A program made the position numbers and the translations under genes. A stretch of 5,760 nt of DNA from Methanobacteriota archaeon (GTDB lineage: Archaea > Thermoplasmatota > Poseidoniia > Poseidoniales > Poseidoniaceae): assembly GCA_009936765.1 (NCBI GenBank), contig JAACDL010000131.1, positions 1 through 5,760 of the forward strand, given 5' to 3'. Each line of letters starts with the position of its first letter. Position 1 is the stretch's first letter. Positions 1-5,760 of the stretch are shown in pieces. Under the pieces are notes generated by a model, which saw only the letters and a program-made list of their open reading frames with translations, was not told where the DNA came from and did not search any database.

Positions 1-1
1 A

Positions 2-18
2 TGACCCCGTAGGGGTCA
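2..18 (-). terminator. GC-rich hairpin starting at the stop codon of the surface-protein gene, possible terminator
   Basis: The minus strand reads TGACCCCTACGGGGTCA, a perfect 7-bp stem with a TAC loop. The TGA stop codon forms the first three stem bases. Only one base beyond the stem lies in the window (T), so the T-run that would decide between a terminator and a chance palindrome cannot be seen. Confidence 0.4.
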
Positions 19-2943
19 GTTACGACGACGCAAAGCAAGTGCAGCGAAACCAACAAGCACTAAAGCCGCAATTCCGAACAAAACATTCGGAGTTATCAAA
101 GAATTAAATCCAAACTCCTGTGGTTGACCGTTAACAGTCAATTCCAAGTTCTCTCGCCCGACTAATCCAACATCGGTCGGCTCGGCAGAAAGTGTGAACT
201 TGAACGAATCTTCAACATCGACATTATCTCCACCGGGAGGGTTTACTCTTACCGTAACAATAACTGATTCTCCTTCAGCGATTTTACAAATTAGATTATC
301 TTCATCAGCGTTGTATGTACAATCCGCAGGGCTCTTGTAACCTAGAATTAGATTCCATCCACGAACACCTCCGCTGGTAAATACCTTAATCTCGGATTCT
401 ACGTTTCCAGTGTTGACTAATTCGACTTCAAATATTGTAGGATTACCTAACTCTCCGAAAATTAGATCCTTCTCTACGCCATCATCGATAAGTAATTCAA
501 TATCTTGAACTGTTTCGACCGATAAAGAGAACGTGATTTTACCGCTACGGTTTGCAGCGTTAGACACAGAAGTCACTACGACTTCCAATAACCCGCCAGC
601 TCCGTTCTCTGCACCCGGACTAACTTCGATTTCCATCAATACTATCGCGTAGTATGGCCTTGAAACGTGCGAATCCACTAGACCATTCGCTACTATCTTC
701 TCAAATAAGGAATCATCGGTTGAACCGATTAGAGGATTGTTACCATCGAAGAAGAATGTCCCTGTAGTTTCGTTGAAGGCGCCCCATCCCTTAGGTACTA
801 CAATTGGTCCATCGATAGGCACACCTCTGTAGGTTAGGGTTCTAGTTGCAGTGCCTTCAAGGCCAGAGAAATCGAATATTGCTTCATCTGTCATGTCCCC
901 TGTATTTGTTACTTTGATGAAGAAAGATTGGCTTCCACCTGGTGGAAGAATAAGCATAGCATTTCGAGAGAGGTCATCTTGTGAATTCATGATCAAGGCA
1001 TTCATAGCGAAATCTCGATCCGAGAGAATTGCTCTGAAAACAAATTCTAGTTGGTTATCTGGAACACCATCGTTGTCCCCGTCGCCATTGTTATTGTCCC
1101 CTAGGTTGGTAACTCTAATCGTTAGCCTGGTACTTTCGAGTTCTTCTTCTCCATCTATTGAAACAACGAGATACATGATAATCGAGGCCCTTGCTTCGAC
1201 ATCAACTTCCGTGACGATTGCTCCACTTTCTGTTTCGAAGTGTTTGCCCCATCCCGGCTGAGCAGTCTGGGAAATTACTGAGAAGCGGAATCTATCTTCG
1301 GTGTTACCATCATTTGTCACCGTGATAGGGAATTGAACTGTGGTGTCTGATCGCCCCGTTTGGTCCTCGGCTGGAGCGTCGGCACTCATTGCATGAACCT
1401 CCTTTACAGAGACAGTAAGATCCTGAGTATCATACGCTCCACCACTGGAGGTTGGCAATACTGAGAATGTCAGAGTAACATCGTCTGTTGCCAGTGCATC
1501 AAGCGGTAATGAAATTGTGACTTCAATGCTACCTGACTTTCCATTACTAAATCGAGAATCTGTTGAAATGGTTGCAGATTCCAATGAAACAGCCCATCCT
1601 GTTGGAGGATTTGATGCCGATACCCTGAATGTATCTGGTCCATTTCCTTGGTTGGTCACAGTCAATGTTGTCGTAGTATCTTGTCCGGGCTCTATGTTGT
1701 AGAGTCCGGAATTGCCGAGAGAGATCGATGCTCCCCTAGATTGGCCAACTGTAACAGAGACATCAGCAGTACATATTGCTGTATTACCATCTCTTCCTTG
1801 AATGGTGATTTCCTCTTGTGAATTTGCTTCAATTGAATCATCTGGTGTAATTTCAATGGTGAATTCTTTCTCGCCGTCCCCGCCGCTGTAAGGTAGTGTA
1901 CCACTAGATGCACCATCGACATCTGCCCAATTATTGGGGTCATCTGTGAATCCCACATTAACAGTCCAGTCAGTGTTTCCTTCATTCGTGAATGTTGCTT
2001 TCAGCGTACCAGTTTCGCCCGGCTCTAAACTAAGACTAGTTTTTGAGAGTGTTACATCGCACTCTTTCAATTCGGGCACGTTCAAATCAAACACTTCAGC
2101 ATCTGAAGCATTTCCATTGGGGTTTTGGTCGTTAGTAACATCACCTACAATCTCCCAGCAATATTTGTTGCTACTCTTTCCTTCCGGTACTTCAAGAGTA
2201 ACTGTCACCCATTCTGATGAGTCGTTACTAACTTGAACTTGACTTGGTTCGACACTAATTGACATGCTTCCATCAGAAGTGCAACCAGAGCCACCGATTG
2301 GGTCAACTGTCAAATCAACTGTTTCGTCGACTCGCCCGGTGTTTTCAACTTCAACATCCCACTCTATTGACGACTCGCCGCCCCATGTTTTGTGAGGAGA
2401 TTCAACGGTCAAATCAACTCCGAATAGTTCTGAACCTTCACCGTCTCCTGCTGTTGTTTCAACTGTTTGATCTGCAGTTGCTGGTTCACTAGGCTGATCT
2501 GGCGGTGTGACTTGTTCGTTGCCCGTTGCAGTAACAGTGGTTACGCAGGAATCTTCAGCATTTTGAGCCAGTGTAACATTGAGGAAGGTTTCCTCGAAAG
2601 AACCTGCATCAATGGGTTGTCCAATTTGGCCAATAGCTGTTGAATAGCCGTTGCAATCCTGCTCATTTGATGCTGCCAGGCTCACTGAAACTGGCTCGCT
2701 GCCTTGATTGTAGACGCGGACTGTGTATTCCGCAGTCTCTCCCGGATTAACTGTTTGAGAACTTGGAGTAACCGATAGAGAGATGTTTGCCGCCCTACCT
2801 GAATCATCCGCTGTAACCGGATTAGCGATTGCAGGAACTAGCGAAAATAGCAGTATTGTAACCAGTAGTAAACTGGCACGATACTGGGTGTGTTTAGGGT
2901 CTTTCCGACGGGGTTCCATGAACCCCGGTCGCGGTCGTCCCAT
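16..2943 (-). CDS. Secreted, membrane-anchored surface protein with tandem NEW3-like beta-sandwich domains
   Basis: A 975-residue extracytoplasmic protein resembling the COG1470/NPCBM-associated (NEW3) repeat proteins of archaea. The N terminus is basic (MEPRRKDPKHTQYR), followed by a hydrophobic stretch at about 22-40 and likely signal-peptidase sites after AIA or VTA. About seven Ig-like domains follow, at roughly 49-150, 173-290, 292-399, 403-513, 515-612, 640-810 and 811-937. They are recognised by repeated PG-x-T/S...V-x-N-x-G-N/S signatures (PGETAEYTVRVYNQGS, TNQGNGPDTF with PTGWAVSL, TNDGNTEDRF with PGWG, ELVNTGNVES). A calcium-loop-like DGDNDGVPD lies between domains five and six. The C terminus is a helix (954-971) ending RRRN. 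There is no catalytic motif, so an adhesive, structural or binding role is inferred. It lies 30 bp downstream of the protease gene on the same strand and in the same frame, so co-transcription is likely. No Shine-Dalgarno sequence is seen. ATG at 2943 is taken as the start; ATG at 2919 (residue 9) gives a more compact signal peptide and is a real alternative. Confidence 0.85.
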   Translation of the reverse strand: MGRPRPGFMEPRRKDPKHTQYRASLLLVTILLFSLVPAIANPVTADDSGRAANISLSVTPSSQTVNPGETAEYTVRVYNQGSEPVSVSLAASNEQDCNGYSTAIGQIGQPIDAGSFEETFLNVTLAQNAEDSCVTTVTATGNEQVTPPDQPSEPATADQTVETTAGDGEGSELFGVDLTVESPHKTWGGESSIEWDVEVENTGRVDETVDLTVDPIGGSGCTSDGSMSISVEPSQVQVSNDSSEWVTVTLEVPEGKSSNKYCWEIVGDVTNDQNPNGNASDAEVFDLNVPELKECDVTLSKTSLSLEPGETGTLKATFTNEGNTDWTVNVGFTDDPNNWADVDGASSGTLPYSGGDGEKEFTIEITPDDSIEANSQEEITIQGRDGNTAICTADVSVTVGQSRGASISLGNSGLYNIEPGQDTTTTLTVTNQGNGPDTFRVSASNPPTGWAVSLESATISTDSRFSNGKSGSIEVTISLPLDALATDDVTLTFSVLPTSSGGAYDTQDLTVSVKEVHAMSADAPAEDQTGRSDTTVQFPITVTNDGNTEDRFRFSVISQTAQPGWGKHFETESGAIVTEVDVEARASIIMYLVVSIDGEEELESTRLTIRVTNLGDNNNGDGDNDGVPDNQLEFVFRAILSDRDFAMNALIMNSQDDLSRNAMLILPPGGSQSFFIKVTNTGDMTDEAIFDFSGLEGTATRTLTYRGVPIDGPIVVPKGWGAFNETTGTFFFDGNNPLIGSTDDSLFEKIVANGLVDSHVSRPYYAIVLMEIEVSPGAENGAGGLLEVVVTSVSNAANRSGKITFSLSVETVQDIELLIDDGVEKDLIFGELGNPTIFEVELVNTGNVESEIKVFTSGGVRGWNLILGYKSPADCTYNADEDNLICKIAEGESVIVTVRVNPPGGDNVDVEDSFKFTLSAEPTDVGLVGRENLELTVNGQPQEFGFNSLITPNVLFGIAALVLVGFAALALRRRN
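31..84 (-). other. C-terminal membrane anchor of the surface protein
   Basis: Residues 954-971 (VLFGIAALVLVGFAALAL) form an uninterrupted hydrophobic helix, followed only by RRRN before the stop. The layout is that of a cell-surface anchor or an archaeosortase-type sorting tail. The segment before the helix (PQEFGFNSLITPN) has neither a canonical PGF nor a PEF motif, so a retained membrane helix is the simpler reading. Confidence 0.75.
1054..1098 (-). other. Thrombospondin-3/EF-hand-like calcium-binding loop in the surface protein
   Basis: Residues 616-630 read DNNNGDGDNDGVPDN. D621, D623, D625, G626 and D629 match the D-x-D-x-D-G-x-x-D spacing of calcium loops in thrombospondin type 3 and EF-hand-like modules. 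It sits at the junction between beta-sandwich domains five and six, where a calcium-rigidified hinge would make sense in seawater. Calcium binding is inferred from the motif only. Confidence 0.6.
1684..1710 (-). repeat. Intragenic inverted repeat, 11-bp arms with one mismatch
   Basis: The arms at 1684-1694 and 1700-1710 are complementary except at 1689/1705, with a 5-base loop. On the transcribed (minus) strand the exception is a C-A mismatch. It lies inside the codons for SGLYNIEPG at the start of the fourth NEW3-like domain of the surface protein. No function is claimed. Confidence 0.35.
2806..2943 (-). other. Signal peptide region of the surface protein
   Basis: Residues 1-46 have the three-part layout of a Sec signal: a basic n-region (R3, R5, R12, R13, K14, K17, R22), a hydrophobic core (ASLLLVTILLFSLVPAIA) and small residues at candidate cleavage sites (AIA before NP, or VTA before DD). 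The RR pair is about ten residues from the core and lacks the S-R-R-x-F-L-K Tat pattern, so Sec export is favoured. The eight residues before Met9 add little to the signal, which keeps the later start open. Confidence 0.75.
2909..2927 (-). promoter_or_regulatory. Perfect inverted repeat with an in-frame ATG as its loop, at the start of the surface-protein gene
   Basis: The minus strand reads CGGGGTTCATGGAACCCCG. Eight bases on each side pair perfectly, and the three-base loop is codon 9 (Met), the alternative start of the surface-protein gene. In RNA this would be a GC-rich hairpin around a possible initiation codon; in DNA it is a symmetrical site. The structure is seen directly; a regulatory role is inference. 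Confidence 0.4.
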
Positions 2944-2973
2944 GAAAAGGCTATGGACAAATGCTCGTATTCG

Positions 2974-5760
2974 TTATGCATTTACGAAAGTTGACGCTTC
3001 TGCGCCACAATTAACGCACGAACTAACATTGCATACTGAATGATATCTGGCTCCACAAGAAGGGCACCCTAGCATTCCTGAAAGAATTGGTTGCCGACAT
3101 GAAAAGCACGGAGTTGTAACTTGCTGCCCCTGATCTATGGCGAAAGCGACATCCTTTGGTGGTGCTTGATTAGGAGTAGTACTGTTCTTTCTCCTACCAC
3201 GTAGAATTGTGATAACTGGGATTATTCCAAGAAGTGGAATTAATATTAAGAATGACCATAGTATTGTATTTCCAATTGAAGAACTACCATCTGAAATTTC
3301 ATCCCCTTCGCTTGAAATCTGTAATTCGAAACTGGAACCTGTAACATCATCAGCGCCTGATATTGAAAGTTCTACTATTCCGGCACCAGGCGCATTAGAT
3401 GTGACCTTCAATCTAACTTTCTGTGATTGACCCGCTTCTAGATTAACTGTGTCTGCTCCATCGAATTCCACGCTCACTTCGGATGAACTTTGTGTCTCAA
3501 TGGTTCCTGAAACCAATGAATTACCAGTGTTGGTAATTGTGATTTGGAATGTAGATGGAGTTCCTGTTTGGAGGGTTTCTGAGCTGTCAATCTTCCAACT
3601 CAATTCCTTAGTTAATGCGACCAGCATAGTTACAGTTTTGTTCACAGAAATTTGGTCTCCGCTGAGTAAAACAGTAAATTCGGGCTCGGTTCCAGGGTCG
3701 GCCATTGCCGAAATCAGAATGGTACAAGTCATTGCTTTAACATCGCCTTTTGAAACGGTCCCTGGTGATGTGCATTCTCCCAACATATTGTTTTCCAACT
3801 GCAAAGTTACTGATGGAGCCCATTCTGTATCTTGCAGGTTTTCAATAACCCATGTGTAATTGATTGCGACTCCAGTAGGATGCTGGCCTGGCCCGAAAAT
3901 ATTAGTCCATGACTCTCCTTCAATTTCCACAGAGGCAAATGTCATTACAGGTTCTGCCAAAATTGTGACATCGATGTTTTGCGTGTTACTCCATGAGTCA
4001 TCGCCTGATTCCATTATCAAAGAGATGTCCCCGCTCCTAGCCTCTTGTTCTGCTGTTATTGAAACGATGATATTTCTTGATTCTGTCCAATCTAAATCAA
4101 TATCGTCAAAAGCCGTGTTTTGAGTCCAACCAGATGGCAATTGTAACTTTGGAGTCAGTATTAGGTCGACATTTCCTCGGTTTTCAATTGTATATTGAAG
4201 GGAAAGTGTGTTACCTGGTATAATTGATGAAAATGATGACTCGAGATCGACTGTTACTAGAGGTGTTTCTAGTATTACCAAAGGCAACTCGTAATCTACA
4301 ATTCGCGCTTCTTCAGTCTGCGATACGACTTGCAATATTACAGTTAATTCTGCACCAGCTAATGTCATTACCTGTGGAGGAACAAATGTTATTCCAATAC
4401 TCATTTGTCCATCCTCTAACATCAAACCAGTCGATGCTGAATTGGCACCTCCTTGTGAAGACAAATCATCAAACCCAGCGTGCCACCCAGGAGGAGATTC
4501 GAGGAAAAGATCGTATCCGATATCCTCATTCCCGAGGTTAAATAGACGTATGTCTACTGATGTTGAGTTGGAAGGATGTACCGGTATTACTGAATAATCA
4601 AACTCGATTCTTGTTTCTGATAATGAAGGCACATCTAGCATTAGAGTATACGGGCTGTTGACATCATTATCTTCGTCTAATCCGAGTAAATTAATCAGAT
4701 AAAGGCCGGGGTCTGGCCCTTTAGGATGAACTAATGTAACATTGATTAGGGCTCCTTCTTGGCCATCTAATTCGAAATCAATTTCGTCCAAACCTACATA
4801 CCAAGGCATTGTTGACCCAATGGGGCTAACCACATCGGTAGGAGATATTGATGCATTTGTTGTGAGTAATGCTGTATTGGTTAGAGTGATTTGCCATGAA
4901 GATGTGGTCGCATTAATATCTTCAAGAGTGTACGTAGGAGATGATGATTCTATTCTAACTCCTGGAGTTGTAACATTTACAACAACATCCATTCGATTGT
5001 TATCTTCATTGATTTCATCTATTGAATCATCTGTATCAATTAGGAAAGAAAGTGTTCTTCCTCCTGCAGTTTGAGGCTGCCAATTCCAAAACAAGGTCTT
5101 GGAACCTCCCGGTCCAAGGTCGAATAATTCAGTGTCTAAAGAAATCCCTTCTTCTTGGAAAATTACTTCTACATTTTGTGCTTCGACATTTCCTAAATTA
5201 GAAACTGACATTTCCACTAAAACATCATCTCCAACTTGAGGTATGGCTATGTCTGTATTGAATGATGCTAGAACTGGTGAAGGGTCAGGACGAAGGTCGT
5301 TTACCCCCACACCGGACACTGCAATAGCAAACGGTTGTGCTTTGGAACCAGAATGCCCGGCATCTGTCACCTTAACGGTCCATACCCCCATCTCAGCCGA
5401 GTCGATCAATACGACTTCCACATTATTCAGAGTGTCATAAGTCCCTCCTTGAATAGAACGGCCTTGAGAAAACTCGTTCCCAACATATTCTACTCCGCTA
5501 GGGGTCGTAATTAGTAAATTGAGATTGTTGACTAGTTGAGTATTTGAAAACCTAGAACCTCTTTCGTCAGACCATGCAAGCACTGTTTTGAATGGCTGAT
5601 TCGGGGTGGTAATATCGAAACTGTAACTTTTTGAGTTCCCAGTAGAAGACAGTACTGAACGGTCGTCAACCCAAATTCCTCTACCATTATTTGGTGCTAG
5701 AGTTCCTTTCAAGTCAATACGCCCCCATCCTTCGTCCATGTTTGGAATGTCACGACTTCC
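2974..5760 (-). CDS. Membrane-anchored subtilisin-like (S8) protease, C-terminal 928 residues, with cytosolic RING-like zinc finger (5' partial)
   Basis: The reading frame is open to the window edge, so the gene is 5'-truncated here; the ATG at 5737-5739 is internal, because the codons before it (GSRDIPN) continue the conserved subtilase segment ending in GWGRIDL. Counting from that Met as residue 1: residues 1-145 resemble the C-terminal jelly roll of KP-43-type subtilases (VLAWSDERGS, QLVNNLNLLI, LNNVEVVLID, GVWTVKV); 150-256 are a CARDB domain (SNLGNVEAQNV, DDSIDEINEDNN); about 259-808 are five weaker Ig/NEW3-like beta-sandwich domains (IENRGNVDL, ITNTGNSLV); an acidic Ser-rich stalk follows; 826-846 are a membrane helix followed by RGRRKN; and 878-911 hold eight zinc ligands. 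By the positive-inside rule, the repeats face outward and the finger faces the cytoplasm. The Asp, His and Ser catalytic residues would be upstream and cannot be checked. The family call rests on the jelly-roll segment and is fairly firm; the substrate is unknown. The stop is TAA. Confidence 0.85.
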   Translation of the reverse strand, partial: GSRDIPNMDEGWGRIDLKGTLAPNNGRGIWVDDRSVLSSTGNSKSYSFDITTPNQPFKTVLAWSDERGSRFSNTQLVNNLNLLITTPSGVEYVGNEFSQGRSIQGGTYDTLNNVEVVLIDSAEMGVWTVKVTDAGHSGSKAQPFAIAVSGVGVNDLRPDPSPVLASFNTDIAIPQVGDDVLVEMSVSNLGNVEAQNVEVIFQEEGISLDTELFDLGPGGSKTLFWNWQPQTAGGRTLSFLIDTDDSIDEINEDNNRMDVVVNVTTPGVRIESSSPTYTLEDINATTSSWQITLTNTALLTTNASISPTDVVSPIGSTMPWYVGLDEIDFELDGQEGALINVTLVHPKGPDPGLYLINLLGLDEDNDVNSPYTLMLDVPSLSETRIEFDYSVIPVHPSNSTSVDIRLFNLGNEDIGYDLFLESPPGWHAGFDDLSSQGGANSASTGLMLEDGQMSIGITFVPPQVMTLAGAELTVILQVVSQTEEARIVDYELPLVILETPLVTVDLESSFSSIIPGNTLSLQYTIENRGNVDLILTPKLQLPSGWTQNTAFDDIDLDWTESRNIIVSITAEQEARSGDISLIMESGDDSWSNTQNIDVTILAEPVMTFASVEIEGESWTNIFGPGQHPTGVAINYTWVIENLQDTEWAPSVTLQLENNMLGECTSPGTVSKGDVKAMTCTILISAMADPGTEPEFTVLLSGDQISVNKTVTMLVALTKELSWKIDSSETLQTGTPSTFQITITNTGNSLVSGTIETQSSSEVSVEFDGADTVNLEAGQSQKVRLKVTSNAPGAGIVELSISGADDVTGSSFELQISSEGDEISDGSSSIGNTILWSFLILIPLLGIIPVITILRGRRKNSTTPNQAPPKDVAFAIDQGQQVTTPCFSCRQPILSGMLGCPSCGARYHSVCNVSSCVNCGAEASTFVNA
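3007..3108 (-). other. C4HC3 binuclear zinc finger (prokaryotic RING/PHD-like) at the cytosolic end of the protease
   Basis: Ligands are C878, C881, C892, C895, H900, C903, C908 and C911, counted from the Met at 5739. The spacing is C-x2-C-x10-C-x2-C-x4-H-x2-C-x4-C-x2-C. The order of four Cys, one His and three Cys is that of PHD/RINGv-type cross-brace fingers. The CPSCGARYH...C core also resembles the prokaryotic RING-like treble-clef families. The finger ends ten residues before the stop. It could instead be two simple zinc-ribbon knuckles; zinc binding itself is very likely, ligase activity is not shown. Confidence 0.7.
3202..3264 (-). other. Transmembrane helix of the protease
   Basis: Residues 826-846, counted from the Met at 5739, are strongly hydrophobic (ILWSFLILIPLLGIIPVITIL). 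They are preceded by an acidic Ser-rich stalk (EGDEISDGSSSIGN) and followed by RGRRKN. The charge bias places the N-terminal side outside and the C-terminal 75 residues in the cytoplasm. Confidence 0.85.
4972..5292 (-). other. CARDB (cell-adhesion-related) domain of the protease
   Basis: Residues about 150-256, counted from the Met at 5739, run from DLRPDPSPV through VEMSVSNLGNVEAQNVEVIF to the closing DTDDSIDEINEDNN. The acidic D-x-D...I-x-E-x-N-x-x-N-N ending is the hallmark of CARDB/APHP-type beta sandwiches, which commonly follow catalytic domains in secreted archaeal and bacterial proteins. It directly follows the protease jelly roll. Confidence 0.75.

Noticed and set aside
16..132. Canonical PGF-CTERM or PEF-CTERM sorting signal
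   Set aside because: The layout is similar, but neither tripeptide precedes the helix; the nearest text is QEFGF.
851..1261. 136-codon open frame on the plus strand
   Set aside because: It is antisense to the well-supported surface-protein gene. Its translation is Ser-rich with no recognisable domain, and such open antisense frames are expected opposite Asp/Ser/Glu-rich coding sequence.
1692..1985. 97-codon frame on the minus strand overlapping the surface-protein gene
   Set aside because: It is an out-of-frame shadow: the main frame shows uninterrupted NEW3-like repeats here and the alternative product has no recognisable features.
2880..2943. Twin-arginine (Tat) signal in the surface protein
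   Set aside because: The RR pair is followed by KDPKHTQ and is too far from the hydrophobic core; the S-R-R-x-F-L-K pattern is missing.
2944..3060. Archaeal TATA/BRE promoter or Shine-Dalgarno sequence before the surface-protein gene
   Set aside because: Only weak AT-rich stretches (such as GTAAATGCATAAC on the minus strand) are seen, inside the zinc-finger end of the upstream gene, and no GGAGG or GGTGA precedes either candidate start.
3449..3859. 136-codon open frame on the plus strand, followed at once by another of 87 codons (3860-4123)
   Set aside because: Both are antisense to the protease gene, whose domain signatures are continuous through this region; no domain or ribosome-binding site supports them.
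5737..5739. ATG as the start of the protease gene
   Set aside because: The frame remains open to the window edge and the residues before it complete a conserved subtilase segment, so this Met is internal.
1..5760. CRISPR array, tRNA/rRNA gene, transposon or prophage piece
   Set aside because: No spaced direct repeats, cloverleaf-like segments, terminal inverted repeats or transposase/integrase motifs were seen; the window is almost wholly explained by the two genes.

Overview
The window holds two long, tightly packed genes. Both lie on the minus strand, and together they fill almost all of it. There is no sign of an RNA gene, CRISPR array, insertion sequence or other mobile element. Both products are large extracytoplasmic proteins built from tandem immunoglobulin-like beta-sandwich domains and anchored by one C-terminal membrane helix. 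The make-up suggests a marine planktonic euryarchaeon of the Marine Group II / Poseidoniales type: subtilase plus CARDB plus NEW3-like repeats, single C-terminal anchors followed by arginines, acidic and Asx/Ser/Thr-rich ectodomains, and a cytosolic zinc-finger tail. That assignment is inference from architecture; no marker gene is present.

Reading in the direction of transcription (right to left), the window opens inside the upstream gene (2974 to beyond 5760). Its visible part begins just after where the catalytic domain of an S8 subtilisin-like protease should end. It then runs through a KP-43-type C-terminal jelly roll, a CARDB domain, about five further beta-sandwich domains, an acidic Ser-rich stalk, a transmembrane helix and a cytoplasmic C4HC3 binuclear zinc finger of RING/PHD spacing. 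The protease catalytic residues lie outside the window.

After 30 bp with no recognisable Shine-Dalgarno sequence or promoter comes the second gene (16-2943). It encodes a 975-residue secreted, membrane-anchored surface protein with a signal peptide, about seven NEW3-like domains, a thrombospondin-type-3/EF-hand-like calcium loop and a C-terminal helix ending in RRRN. Its start region and its stop codon each carry a short perfect GC-rich inverted repeat. The first has an in-frame ATG as its loop. The second begins with the stop codon and may be part of a terminator.

The likely relationship is a co-transcribed pair: a cell-surface protease with an intracellular zinc module and a large surface adhesin or structural protein. 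Both would be displayed on the outside of the cell, with the protease possibly processing neighbouring surface proteins or external polymers. The most unusual element is a secreted-protease architecture that ends in a cytosolic RING/PHD-like finger.
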